From Oxytricha trifallax (Eukaryota; Ciliophora; Spirotrichea; Sporadotrichida; Oxytrichidae): a DNA stretch of 64,000 nucleotides. Under the pieces are notes generated by a model. That model saw only the letters and a list, made by a program, of their open reading frames with translations, ran no database searches and was not told the DNA's origin. The DNA is taken from contig ARYC01018574.1 in assembly GCA_000711775.1 (NCBI GenBank), positions 1 through 64,000 of the forward strand, in the 5' to 3' direction. Positions 34,304-46,434 of the stretch are shown one piece after another; the stretch's first letter is position 1; the number at the start of each line of letters is the position of its first letter. Both the position numbers and the translations under genes were made by a program.

Positions 34304-35059
34304 TCTTATTCATTCGTTTAAATCTAATACTTATTTTTAAACACATAATCTCCCTTCTCTTGCGCATACTTTAGCTTTCTCATCGCTGACTCTCTTAATA
34401 AAATCTACTGTATCTATCTAAGTCGTGCATCAAGTGATAGAGTAGAAGTTTCTTGTAGTGTCCTTTCAATTACCCCCAATATAATTAAATTCCATTGAAT
34501 TAAGGTCTGTAGGGAACATTAATACAGGTGTTATGTTTAGCCTTTCATATTCCTTCCTTGTGTCTTTAGTTTTATGGACAAATAAGTTATCTACAAACAG
34601 AATAATCTCTTAGTCAACGTACTTATCTCTGAGTTATTGCAAGAACTTAATATACTATTCAGTCTTTATAGAGCGAAGGTGGATAACATAAGTCTCGAGG
34701 CCACTATCTTCGCTTATTTCACCAAGAATAGTTTGAGTTTACACCTTAACATTTTAGTCAAAAATTTCTATATTACTATACCTCTTGTACAAAGACCTTG
34801 ATATAATGGTATTGAATGTAAATACAGCTTCATCAGCGTGTATAAACTTTATATCATGCTCTTAAGACCTCAGCATTTAATCGATATATAATTTATATTA
34901 GTCTTATAAAATGGAACATTCAAAACCCCAAAACCCCTTAGTGAGGTTTATAAGTGCTTTGATTAGTAGGGTAAAGTTGGGGTTTTATTAGGGTTAGTAA
35001 AGAAAACGCAAGTTTATTGAGACTTTAATATGTATTTAATGAGTATTAGTTTAATTATA

Positions 35060-36500
35060 TCACATGAATTTTACTTGCTTGTCTTTGTTGTATCTCTTGA
35101 ATCTCGCTTTCTTTAGTGGTTCGAGCATATCGTCTAAGGATTGTCTTGGATATGCTGGAGCTCTTACTATTATCTTCTCTACAATCTTCTTTATTTCTTA
35201 GCATACATCATCTTGTTTATGTGCTTCTCAGCTAGATTTTTTGATTATTTTTCATATTTTGTATTAATGTAAGTCATGCTCTCCATATCGCACTCTAAAA
35301 TTATTGCAGCTATTGCCCAAACATCCCACTAAATGAGACATTAGTCCATTTCTCTCTGATTGGGAAGTAACCCTGAGTACCAAGAACCTTTGCTAAGGTT
35401 ACAATCTCTTATCTTAAGGCTCTATTAAAATCGATTACAACTACTTCTAAAGGGCAAAGGTTTAGCATAACATTTTCAGGCTTCAAATCTCTATGAATGT
35501 ATCCAAGCTCGTGAAGTTCCTAAACACCCTTTATCATATTAGATAGAATCATATTCAAGTCATCTGGGTATCTGTTTTAATATAGATAATCTCGGAGAGT
35601 CATTTCAAACTTTTTTAGCCTTAGTGCGATGAAACCAAACCCTAAAATAACACCATCTAGCTTGAGCAAATTCTTGCAATCTTTTTTCTAAGCCTCTCTA
35701 AGTACAATATATTCGTTAGCAAACTCATTTTGATACTGCTGGTTTTTAAGGAGATAGCTGAAAGGATATACCTTGTAGGCATAGTCATCAACCACTATGA
35801 GTTTTGCTTTAGCAGGTACGTTAATATGTAAGTAGTTTTCAATACAACTGCTAAGGTCTACTGCATTTAGTGCAGGAATATACATGGCTCTCTCTTAAAA
35901 GCATGCTAAAGACATTACCAGCAGGTTGATTCATTAATTCTATTCGCTTCTGCCTCTTGAGCTTCTCCTGTTGTTATTTTTAAGTCTCAAGATTATTAGA
36001 TTTTCATTTAGCGGGCACGAATTTCTAAGTCTCTTATCTTAAATCAAGAACTCACTTAGGTGATGCTTCTGCATATGTTTCTTAACTTTAGCTGAGTGAG
36101 TATAAGACTTCTCACAAGTCGTGCACAAGTACCTGCCATCGACCTTATCATGCTTAATACACCTTAGCTTTCCAGAGTGAACCTCTTTCATATGTCTCTT
36201 CAAACTGGAATCAGTAGAGAAAAAATTTTAGCAGTCTTAGCATTCAAAAGTTATAATCCTTTAAATCTGAAGCTGTTCCTTTTCTTCATCAACATCTTTT
36301 ATTGATGTTTAAACTTCTATTTCAGCTTTCTCTTTCATGTTTTAAACCTATATAATAAAAACCTGTGCTTCAAATTCAAGAGCTCTTAGCTCTGCCTCCC
36401 TCTCAATATATACAACTTCTTGTTTCTTGGTTGAACCAAAGTTAAGCATTAATTGACCTGCTCCTAAAAGTGCCGCTCTACGATTTAAGTTGACCGCCAT
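35060..36500 (-). pseudogene. TBE-B 57-kDa zinc-finger/kinase-like protein
   Basis: ATG 36500 (MAVNLNRRAALLGAGQ) to TGA 35060. It closely resembles the A copy: fingers CQDCQNFFSTDSSLKRHMKE and CTTCEKSYTHSAKVKKHMQK, a linker disrupted by frame changes near 36050-35930, then the kinase-like part with LGYIHRDLKPENVMLN (about 35510) and IDFNRAL. Another frame change near 35330 disturbs the WDVWA region. The final residues RFKRYNKDKQVKFM end at the TGA that A has lost. Confidence 0.85.
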
Positions 36501-37063
36501 GTTTAAATTCAAATTTAAATTTCTATTATAAAGCTCTTAAAACCTCTATAGCTATAGCTGGACTATATAGGAGTTGCTACAGCATTAATGATGGTTTGAT
36601 CTCAGCTCTAAGACTTCATATTTATACTCAGTTTATAACTATAATTTTTGTAATTTTACACTTAATAATTTTGATTCTGGTACCAACTCAGATAAAGTTC
36701 AGGTTGGTACTGGTACAAATTAAGTTTGAACCAGATTGGACTTTTCCATTAAAACCTCACTGGATTAAAACTAGGTACTAATTAAGTTTTGGTACTATTA
36801 AATTGATACAAATTAAACTTAAACGAATTTAGTACCGGTACTAATTAAATTTAAACAAATTTAGTACTAATTTAATGGAACTAAATTGATAAAAATGGAG
36901 CTCCATCTCTGAAGTTTGTTACAGCTTCTGCGAACCTTCTCCACGTATCCTTACAGGGTTGACCTCCTATAAGATGCCCATATTTAATAGTAAGATTTAA
37001 AGGAAAGGATCCAGAAGTCTATAAATTAAAACTTGAAATTCATTAATAGGAAGAGGAACAAAG

Positions 37064-37852
37064 ATGGAATCATTCAATGAACAAATGAAAAGGGTTGAGG
37101 CTCAAGAAATGATATCAAGATTCAGAAGCAAGGAGGATCTCTATCGATACCTTACTTAGCATGGTAAAATAAATTGATGTTAATCAACGATGTATACAGT
37201 TGGTCTATTCCTTCCAACGATGGAAGGTACTAAAATATCATTCTTAAAAGCAATACTCTGAGAGGAGAAGAAAGCATTTAAAAACATAGAAATCAAACTG
37301 ATTGAAATACCTAACTACCCAGAGATTTCAGTCACAAATCTCTACGAGGATGCAATGAAAGATGATGAAGTGGTAATTTACCTTCCTAGCAAGAAGCAGC
37401 TCTCAAATAAGTTGCCTGAAAGAAAATTCTTCTTTGGTGTTCTTGGTACAATCAAAGAGGATTATTTGAGAGAAATTATAAAAGAAGCTCATAAGAAACG
37501 CTACTCTATTTCTCCTGAAGATTAAAAGAAGCAAGGAATACTAATAAGCGAGACGTGGCTAGCAGAGCTTAAGAAGCATCCTTATCTCTCTAGTAAACTT
37601 TGATTTATAACTTTTTAGGGAAACCTGGAACTGGTATATTTCTAATGAAAGAGAATGCAAAGGTTCACAGAGAGAAAGTCTCAAACCATTCATTAAGTTA
37701 GAAAAAGACTTTATAATGAAGTTTAAAAGTCTGATGAAATGAACATAGATGCTGGTGCTGGTACAAAGAGAAGAAACATGGGTCCTAGTAAAGCACCAGA
37801 GGAAGAAAAGAAAGAGAAGCCGAATCCATTTAAGAGTTAGTTTAATATATGA
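37064..37852 (+). pseudogene. TBE-B 22-kDa protein gene (two introns)
   Basis: ATG 37064 (MESFNEQMKRVEAQEMI) to TGA 37852. Intron 1, 37164-37199 (36 nt, GTAAAA...ATACAG), carries an in-frame TGA (37174-37176), direct evidence that it must be removed. Intron 2, 37593-37618 (26 nt), also carries a TGA. Exons give VGLFLPTMEGTKISFLKAIL and RKPGTGIFLMKENAKVHRE, then a 2-base deletion relative to A shifts the frame before MNIDAGAGTKRRNMGPSK. One internal TGA (CTC TGA GAG, near 37260) replaces the TGC/TGC-like codon of A. Confidence 0.82.
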
Positions 37853-37858
37853 AATAAT

Positions 37859-38923
37859 TCATTCATTTAAGTCTAACACTTATTAATAAACATTCATTCT
37901 TCCTTTCCTTGCACATATCGTAGTCTAGTCTTTACCCACTCTCTTGCAACTACTCTGTATTAAGTCTACTGTGTCGATTGGGAGATCATGCATTAGGTGA
38001 TACAGCAAGAGTTTCTTGTAGTGAGTCTTAATCTAACTCCAATAGAATTCGATTCCATTAAATTGAGGACTGTAAGGAACGTTATACACAGGAGTTATCT
38101 TTAATTCTTCATAAGCTTTCTTAGATTCCTTAGTCTTATGAACTGAGAGGTTATCAACAAACAGGATGATCTCTTGATCGTTGTACTTATCTCTTAACTT
38201 ATGTAAGAACTCTATATACTGCTCTCGCTTAATAGAGCGAGGATGAATAACATAAGTTTCTAAGCCTGAATCTTCACTGATACCAGCCAAAATTGCGTGA
38301 GTGACAACCTTAACCTTTTAGTCATACACTTCTATATTATCGTACTTCTTGTACCAAGACTTATTAATAAAGGTGTTGAACGTAAACACAGCTTCATCAG
38401 CGTGTATGAACTTGATGTTATTATCAATAGACCTCTGCATTTAATCATATATATAGTTTAAATTATTACTATAAAATGGCAGAGTAAAGTCAATCACTCT
38501 ATTCACTCTATTGACAGTCTTGAAGGTAATACCATTCCTTCATTAAATATTTGCGATAGTCTATGGTGAGATACGCATGTCAGGAAACTTGCGATGAAAC
38601 ATCACAGCTCGCTAGTCAAGTGGGAAATGTGCCCAATACTTAAGAGTCTTAGAATCGCAGAGATATTCAATATGCTGCTAAGAGAACTTTTATTTTCTTA
38701 CAGGATGTTATCAAGAACCAGAATTGAAATGCTAAACAGCTAGCAAGCAGTGATACCTTACAGTCGAAGCACTCTTACACAATAGCTTTGCAATCGCACA
38801 ATAATTCATCACTGGTTTGAGTTAGTCTATATTAATACTCGCACCATACCTAAGCTTAAGCAGTAAATCTAAATACTTCTCATCATAAATAGACCCCAAA
38901 AATCGCTAATTTCTATTTCTCAT
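37859..38923 (-). pseudogene. TBE-B 42-kDa DDE transposase
   Basis: ATG 38923 (MRNRNQRFLGSIYDEKYLDL) to TGA 37859. The C-terminal 250 codons are clean and keep the full triad: HADEAVFTF (about 38400), ILFVDNLSVHK (about 38155) and FNGIEFYW (about 38045). Inactivating features are an in-frame TGA at 38711-38713, at the same codon as in TBE-A, and a frame change near 38545. Between 38700 and 38550 the helix-turn-helix region matches other TBEs (HIEYLCDSKTLKYWAHFPLD). Confidence 0.87.
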
Positions 38924-39610
38924 TTTGCAAACTGGCCTAATTTCTCTACTAACCCTAATAAAACCCCAACTTTACCCTACTAATCAAAGCACTTATAAAC
39001 CTCACTAAGGGGTTTTGGGGTTTTGATTATAGTCAATCACTCTCTTAATGCGATTGGCCTGTCTTGTAAGATATTCCGTTCTTTTTATATAGGTTAGCTA
39101 TCGATTAAGCAGATATGTGAAGCAGCAGGAAATTGGACGATGAATCATCAACAGCTCTCTCCAGGCCAGAGAGAAGTGATCGCCAGTATTTAAGAGTCTT
39201 ATCATTAATAAGATAGTCAATATGATGCTGCTAAAATTTTAGAGGTCTTTTAGGCTTAGAATTAAGCTGCAGTATCTCTTTAATTAATGCAATGCTAATA
39301 GACAGTGAGACCTCACAGTTGCTGGAGATTTATGGAGTAGCCTTGCTATAGACGTATAATTCAGAACAGGCTTGAGTTATTCACTATATTCATCACATCC
39401 ATATCGCAACTTAAACTAAAAATCTATATACTCACTGTCATAAACTGACCCCAGACCTCGCATATACTCACTTAAAATACTAATATTCAAAATATTTAAA
39501 CATTAAACCCCTACATAAATCCTATTAAAACCCTAATAAAGTATGCACTAATAGTCTACATTTAACAATCAAAAACTCAATCAAACTACTGAAAGAGTTT
39601 TGGGGTTTTT

Positions 39611-40929
39611 ACTGTAAAAATCTATATCAACAAAATTATCATTTATTTTTTGAAATTCTATATCCTCTTTATCTTGATCACTTCAAACATCACTATTTAA
39701 TTTGAATTTCTTTTTATTTTTATCATTCAACTTATATAAATTTATTGAATCAGTTTACTATTCTTAAACATTCTTTTCAGTTTATTTTTTTCAACTTTTT
39801 TCTAATTTTACTTAGAAATTTAATCTCTTATGCGTTTATTTGGAGGCATTGAAATAAAATAATGAAATTAAAAGAATTTTCTTTGAATTTATAAATAAAA
39901 TTATTATTTAATATATTGTATATTTTATATAAAGATTAATATTTAGAAACATTAGTTTAAAATTATGTGGAGGTGCATTATCTATAATACAATTTTTTTC
40001 ATTTTATCAATAAAATTTTTTTTTAAAAATAAAAATGTAAGGGATTACTTTTAAGGGGATATTTATGTTAGAATCACTACAAATTTTAAATTATTGGTTG
40101 TTTTATCGTCTCTATGTAATCTATAAAAAAATTCTTTTGTTAAATTAATGTTAACTAATTATGAAAAATTGCATAAGATAGAGATATGGTCAAGGAATTC
40201 TCTTAAGTCTGTGGGAGTAATTTTTTTTATTTGAAATGGCATATTTTATGGGGGGTAAGGTAGGGGTGGTTGGGGTTTAGGGGCGGAAGACTCGCAAAGA
40301 GTAGGGGTGTCGGGGAGAACAGATTTTCTACTTTCTTTGGACTCAGATGGGGTAATGAAATGATTCAAATGGCTAAAGATTAAAGAAGAATTAGATTTAT
40401 AATAGTTGCAGCCAGACTCACTTTTGCTGCAGCTGCTTTAACATATAGTGTTTTAAGTTTCATTGAGATGTTATAATTATGATATCTTTAAAGCTAGATT
40501 TTATGTTGATTTAAGTTTTTTATCTTCGAGAGTCATTGTTTATAACAGTGTCTCTGGAGGATTTTTTTATTTTTTAAAGCATAAATAAGTCATTTATAAA
40601 AATAATCATATATTAACTTCTCTAATAAAATATTTTCTTTTCTTATTTAACTTAATAACATCCTTAAGGATATATTCATAAATCTGTTAGGATTTTTAGG
40701 GTGCCTTCTTAGGATTCCTTAATTTAATTTAATTTAGTGGTAAAAAATGATATTTAAACTTAAGATAAAAAAATGTTCTATTTCTATTAGGAATTATCTT
40801 ATTTCCTTTTAGATATCGAGAAATTTATTTGAAAATATTGAAAATAATGTTTATTAAAAATGTTGAAATTTTAAATCCTCGAGAGACGACACTGTTTTAA
40901 ACGACGACACTCGAAGATCATAATAATAT
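39611..40929. other. AT-rich DNA with a G-rich tract
   Basis: No gene recognised. A G-rich block at 40250-40315 has six runs of four or more G on the plus strand and could form a G-quadruplex. Elsewhere AT-rich. Confidence 0.5.
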
Positions 40930-40937
40930 GAAGTTAA

Positions 40938-42784
40938 GGATGGGGTGTACAATTCTGGAATTTTTTTAAATTCCAGCACCATTCTGGAATTCCAGATTGG
41001 TGAAAAATATTCCAGAATGGTGAAAAACGTTCCAGATACAGAACTGGAATTCCAGAACTGTATCTGGAATTCCAGATTCATTGGATCTGGAATTTTCAAA
41101 AATTATATTTTGCATTAAGTATAAGTTAGATGAAAATGAATAAACAATTTATTTTTATTATATACCTAGTTTAACATTTAATGTATATTTAAATAAAAAT
41201 AATCTATAAAATTTTAGACAAAATAAATAAGTGCAAGTTTTAATATCAAAAACCTAATAATAAGACTATTTTTTAAAACTATTAAATATAAATAATTAAA
41301 AAAAATATACTTAAATTTTATCAAATAAAATAACTATTTCTAATATTAAAATAATAATAAATTATGTCCAATTCAATTTCTATTTTTATGATTACCAAGT
41401 CAAGAATGAGTATATTAGTTTTTAATATTCTTGAAAAATAAAGATTATGATAAAAAAAAGTGTAGAGAATTAGGTTGTTTATTAAAATGTAATCATTCAA
41501 AATATTTTCCATAAGCACTTAAATTATAGCAAACTGGCTTATTTCCTGAATCTATTAATTAGAGTTATTGAAGCTTAATATATTTTTATTTTGAATGAAA
41601 AATCTTTTTTAGTTATAGCATTAATTATTAAAATATAAAGTAATTTTCATTATAACTTTAGACAATTTTGTGAAAAAAATTAAGATAATTATTTGATACT
41701 TCTAAATTAGACATCTGAAATAAATATGCGATATCTCACATGTTATTTAATATTTAAATAGTTCATTTTATTACTATTAGTAAAATTAAAGTATTTTGAG
41801 CCATTTAAAATAAATGGTTTTTTAAATTAGAGAAATAATAAGGCTTTTGCAATTTGCTTGAAACAACTATATGAAGTTTAAATTTATGTGAAATTTCTTT
41901 TTTGCATATAATTAATATATTTATTGGGGAAAAATAGGTTTTTTTAAAAAGATTAATAAATTTAAATATTAATAATCACTATTTAATTTTAAAAGAAAGT
42001 CAAATTCTTAACTGACATTAAATTTAATTTATCATAAGTAATAATAAAATTAAAGTGTAATTATTTTGAAACTTATGAAAATATCTATTTAAAATTTTAA
42101 TTTTTTGACATAGACATGGTTATTTAATAATTAATATTAAATGATTTATCATTTATACTAATTCTTCAAATATAATATTTCATTTAAGATTGAATTTTAT
42201 GTCTCTCGATATTTATCACAATTAAATTAACAGGAATTATAATGTGTATTTTTTATACTATGAATTATTTATATTTTTATAAAAATTTTTTTATCATTGA
42301 AATACTTTCCAGAAGTAAAACAACTTTAAATCTAGAATATTTACTTATTTATGTTTTATTGTAAAACTGAACAGATATAAAATCAACGATGAGAAAAGTT
42401 TAAAATTATGCAGATTTAGTTATTAATGATTTTTTTATAATTAGAAAAATGAAAACACTATTTGTAAAAAAATAATAAGAGAGATAAAAAATTAATTTAA
42501 CTTTGAATAATACTATGATAAGAATTAAATTTGAATTAATTTTTTTACAAAAAATTTATATGATAATTGATAATATATAAAATTATATTTTATACTTTTT
42601 TTAAAAATCCAATATAACTCAAATTATAATTGATATCATATATTTAGATATCCCTGCACAGAACTGGAATTCCAAATAAAGATCTGGAATTCCAGTTCTG
42701 TATCTGGAATTCCAGATTCATTGGATCTGGAGTTCCAGAATGGTGCTGGAATTTCAAAAAATTCCAGAATTGTAGACCCCATCC
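40938..42784. mobile_element. 1.85-kb non-coding TIR element with 8-bp target duplication (hAT-like)
   Basis: Both ends begin GGATGGGGTNTACAATTCTGGAA and stay complementary for about 60 bp. Further inside, both ends carry several copies of the palindrome CTGGAATTCCAG and of ATCTGGAATTCCAG. GAAGTTAA is present on both outer sides (40930-40937 and 42785-42792), an 8-bp duplication as made by hAT (or P) transposases. The interior (41110-42640) is AT-rich with no recognisable gene, so the element is non-autonomous. The repeated palindromes are probably transposase-binding sites, by analogy with hAT subterminal repeats. Confidence 0.8.
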
Positions 42785-42792
42785 GAAGTTAA

Positions 42793-43930
42793 GATTAAAT
42801 AATTAAAAACTTAAATATATTTTAAATTAATTTTAATTATTAAAAAATAAAGATTTTTAGACAAAAACTTCCTTATGTCTCCTTGAGCATCAATGAATTC
42901 TTTAATCAGATGCAACTATTGAGATAGTTCATAAAATAGCATAGTCAATATGAAGCCACAATTTGCAGAAGCCTTAAATAACTCTATTACATTTTTTGGT
43001 AATTCTATACCAGATTAATTGTTATTTTAGTAAATAAGGGAAGGTCTGCCCATCTATTAAAGCAAAGCACCAAAAGAAATTCGAGGGCATCAGAATAAGA
43101 GGAGTCTAATCAAAATTTACCCTAATTATCAAAATCTAAGCACAAAATTATGGATTAAAATTAAAGGGTAAGAGACGAAATGAACCAAAAGAAAAATGAA
43201 AAACTAAATTGACGACCTCATTAACTATAAGTAGCTTGTGATGCAACTCATGAAGAAGATGTCATTGACTAGGAGGGAAATCCTTTAAACAATATACCTA
43301 ATTAATAGGATAATAATATTATGATTTGAAGTGATTAATTAAAGTTCATAAAATTTGATTTACAAGACTAAATCTTGTTTATTTTTAAACTTTAATTATT
43401 TAATTAATTCATGAATAAATAAGAATTAGGGTACTTGTTTAATTTAAAAGTGATAACAATAAAACAGTTGATTGATTTATTATTTTACATTTTACTAATA
43501 TCTTTATATTACCCTTTGTCAACAATTTCTGCTATAAATCTTTTATCAACTTTATTGTATCGAAAAATTGAATGTTTTTAATTTAAAAATTTAAAAGAAA
43601 CTTTCGTGTATCTAAAAATTTGAAACTTAAATTTTTTATCAAAATTGTTCTACGTTTGAAAAGCATTAGAAGAATGATAAATCGAATTCTGACTTCAAAA
43701 TAATAATTTCGCTTATTGATTATATAAAACAAACCAAAATTAAAATTGGGTTTGAATAAGAAAAATTTTGAAATTTTCTGTTATTGTTTGTTATAGTTTG
43801 TAATAGTTTGTTATAGTTTATATCAATTTTTTAAACTATAAATTATTAATTAAATTTAAAAGTAAATTTTTTTAATAGAGTCATAATAACACTCATATTA
43901 AAAAAAAATAGTAAAATTTTAGAATTAACG
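42793..43930. other. AT-rich DNA with a weak coding-like patch
   Basis: Between about 42880 and 43300 the G+C content rises and short ciliate-code frames appear on the plus strand, but none is long enough to call. The remainder is AT-rich, with a TGTTATAGTTTGTAATAGTTTG-type repeat near 43780-43815. Confidence 0.3.
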
Positions 43931-44014
43931 AATCAAAACCCCAAAACCCCTTAATGAGGTTTATAAGTGCTTTGATTTGTAGGGAATTTGTTAGGGGTTG
44001 GGGTTATTAATTAA

Positions 44015-45076
44015 ATGCGAGACTAAAATTACAAGCTTTTGGGGTCTATTTATGATGAAGAGTATATAGATTAAGTGTTTAAACTGCGTTATGGAGGCGA
44101 TATGTATAGTGAATAACTCAAACCAGTACTGAACTATAAGTCTATTGCACTGCTCTTAAAGCGTAGTCCCTCAACTGTTCGTTCTCACTGCTTGAAAGCT
44201 GTGTAATTAAAGCAATAATAGCTGAATTCTTAGCCTAAGAGGAAGTCTAAGTTTCTATAGAAGCATATTGACTATCTTATTAATGAAAAAACTTTGAAGT
44301 ATTGGGCTCACTTCTCTCTCGACCAACGAGCTATTATGTTTCACCGCCAGTCCCTGAGTTGAAGATCTCTGCTCAATCTGTTGCAAACATTTATAAACGA
44401 AACGGTATCTCTTACAAAGGTGTAAATCGTATCAAGAGAGTAATTGATTTCACTCTGCCATTTTACAACAACAACTTAAATTATATTTATAATTAAATGC
44501 AGAGAGCCTAATAGAATAATATTAAGTTTATTCATGCTGACGAGGCTGTGTTTACATTCAACACTTTCATCTAGAAGTCTTGGTATAAGAGGCATAGCAA
44601 CATAGAAGTATATGACTAGAAAGTCAAGGTATAAACAATGGAAATTCTTGGAGGAATTAGCGAGGATACTGGTTTAGAAACTTATCTTATTCATCCTCGC
44701 TCTATTAAGACAAAGTAGTATATAAAGTTCTTAGAACAGCTGAGAGAGAAGTACCCTGAATAAGAGATTATACTATTCGTTGATAATCTTTCTGTTCATA
44801 AGACCAAAGAAACAAGGAGAGTTATGAACAACTTAGAATAACGCCAGTAATCAACGTACCTTACAGTCCATAGTTTAATGGAATTGAGTTCTACTGGGGA
44901 ATATTAAAGGTCATTACAAGAAACTGCTGCTATATCACTTGATGCATGACCTACCTATAGACACAGTAAACTTTATTAAAAGCTCAGCGAAGAGAGTAGA
45001 TAATTTGTTCGCTTAAAAGTGTGCTAAAGAAGGGAGAATGAATGTATATAAATAAGTTTTGTAGTTAAGTTAATGA
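44015..45076 (+). pseudogene. TBE-C 42-kDa DDE transposase
   Basis: ATG 44015 (MRDQNYKLLGSIYDEEYID) to TGA 45076. The N-terminal helix-turn-helix part is clean to about 44355 (LLLKRSPSTVRSHCLKAVQL, HIDYLINEKTLKYWAHFSLD), then frame changes near 44360 and 44500 break it. The catalytic residues are visible in successive frames: HADEAVF near 44535, VDNLSVHK near 44780, and FNGIEFYWG near 44880. At the codon where A and B share a TGA, C has a sense codon. Confidence 0.87.
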
Positions 45077-45085
45077 ATATATAAG

Positions 45086-45872
45086 TCACATTTAAAATTC
45101 TTTAGAGGGAGCTGGCTTCTCTTTCTTTTCTTCTACTTCTTACTTCCCTCCACCTAAGTTTCTTCTCTTACTGCCAGCTCCAGCATCTATGTTCATTGAC
45201 TCTGGTGGCGGAATATTTGAATAAAGTCTCTTGCTGACTTCATACTTTGTCTGCGACTTTCGCTCTCTGTGAAGCTTGCTCTATTCCTTCATCAAGAAGA
45301 TGCAGTACCAGATTTTTCTAAAGAGTTAAGCTATAAATCTTATTTGAAATATAAGGGTGCTTCTGCAGCTCTGATAGCCGGCTCTCACTTATCTTGATCC
45401 CTTGTTTGTCCTTATCTTCTGAAGAGATGCTGTACCTTTTCTTATGAGATTCTTGAATAATTTCTTTCAAGTAATCACCTTTGATAGTTGCAAGTATGCC
45501 AAAGAAATAGTTTCTTTCAGGCAGTTTATTTGACAACTGCTTCTTAGTAGGCAGCTACAGCGAAACCTCTGGGTCATTCATAGCATCATCATATAAATTA
45601 GTCACTGAAATTTCTGGATAGTTTGGAATCACTGCAAACTTTACATCTTAAGTTTTCAATGCTTTCTTCTCTTCGCAGAGTATCGCCCTCAGAAATGAAA
45701 TTTTGGTACCTTCCATCGTTGGCAAGAACAAACCAACTACATAATCAAGATGAGTTACTATGAGTTCATCACCTTGCTGCACCAGGTAGCGGTGCAAATC
45801 CTCCTTGCTTCTAAATCCCTGAATCAATTCTTGAACTTGCACTCTTTTCATTACATCATTCATTGACTCCAT
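45086..45872 (-). pseudogene. TBE-C 22-kDa protein gene
   Basis: ATG 45872 (MESMNDVMKRVQVQELIQ) to TGA 45086. The core GLFLPTMEGTKISFLRAIL, LPERNYFFGILATIK and a basic C-terminus MNIDAGAGSKRRN identify it. The intron-1 site carries a 36-nt GTGATG...TATGTAG segment at the conserved position. The intron-2 region lacks a clear GT donor. A frameshift follows near 45310. Confidence 0.82.
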
Positions 45873-46434
45873 CTTGTTTACAGATCTAAGAAATGATATT
45901 CAAATTTAAGTTTATTGATTTCAATATATACCTCTGTAAAACTTACTATTAAATATGGCATCCTATAGGAGGTCAACCTCTAAGAAGGATATGGAGAAGG
46001 TTTTGAGAACTGGTTTCAACTTGAGAGATTGATATCAAATTCTACTGTTATAGTTCCATATTTTTAAATTTAAATTGGTACGTACTAAATTAGGAGCAAC
46101 TCCTAAAATGCGAGTACTTAATTAGGAGCATTAATTAAAGCTAGTACTTAATTAGGAGCACCCTAATTTTAATCATAAAATCACAAAATACCTCCTAAAG
46201 CAGTACGTACTTAATTAGGTGCACCTCCTAAATCGGTACGTACTATAATCAACTTATTATTGAAAGTAAAAATGGTTACTTCCTCACCCATATGTAGAAC
46301 TGAAACGTCTCTTAACACTCATAATTCTTCTATCATACTATAAGAACTTCCCTTGAAACTTGTAGGCTTGCAAAGCTCTCATATAAGCTCTCAGTTATAG
46401 AGGCAGTTTTATAATTTTAAATTCAAATTTAAAT
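45873..46434. promoter_or_regulatory. TBE-C divergent spacer with tandem/inverted words
   Basis: The spacer between divergent 22-kDa and 57-kDa starts has four or more copies of GTACTTAATTAGGAGCA and its complement-like forms at 46080-46250. Position suggests shared promoters. The repeat words differ from those of A/B and D/E. Confidence 0.4.

Larger units (their letters stand above)
34921..39025 (-). mobile_element. TBE-B, complete 4.1-kb element inside the TBE-E transposase gene
   Basis: Ends CAAAACCCCAAAACCCC at 34921 and the complement ending at 39025, with about 78 bp inverted repeats. The ATT target is duplicated at 34918-34920 and 39026-39028. It is 4,105 bp long, with the same gene order and close sequence similarity to TBE-A. 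Confidence 0.95.
34310..39473 (-). pseudogene. TBE-E 42-kDa transposase, split by TBE-B
   Basis: N-terminal part 39473-39029 (MRGLGSVYDSEYIDFQFKLRYG) and C-terminal part 34917-34310 are interrupted by TBE-B at an ATT target. Joining across one ATT reproduces the uninterrupted D sequence at 24640-24650. The core has HADEAVF and VDNLFVHK, but the third acidic residue is Q (TAA codon at 34485-34487), the same substitution as D. Single-base frame differences occur near 39290 and 34530. Confidence 0.87.
27239..39610 (-). mobile_element. TBE-E, a full-length TBE carrying two nested TBEs (A and B)
   Basis: The left end at 27239 begins CAAAACTCCAAAACCC. The right end at 39610 is the complement, ending TTTTGGGGTTTTT. 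Removing TBE-A (28924-33037) and TBE-B (34921-39025), each with one copy of its 3-bp target duplication, leaves about 4,147 bp, the size of a single TBE. Gene order from left: 57-kDa (minus), 22-kDa (plus), transposase (minus). The outer flanks do not match (AAT left, ACT right), consistent with the left junction having been remade by the D inversion. Confidence 0.88.
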
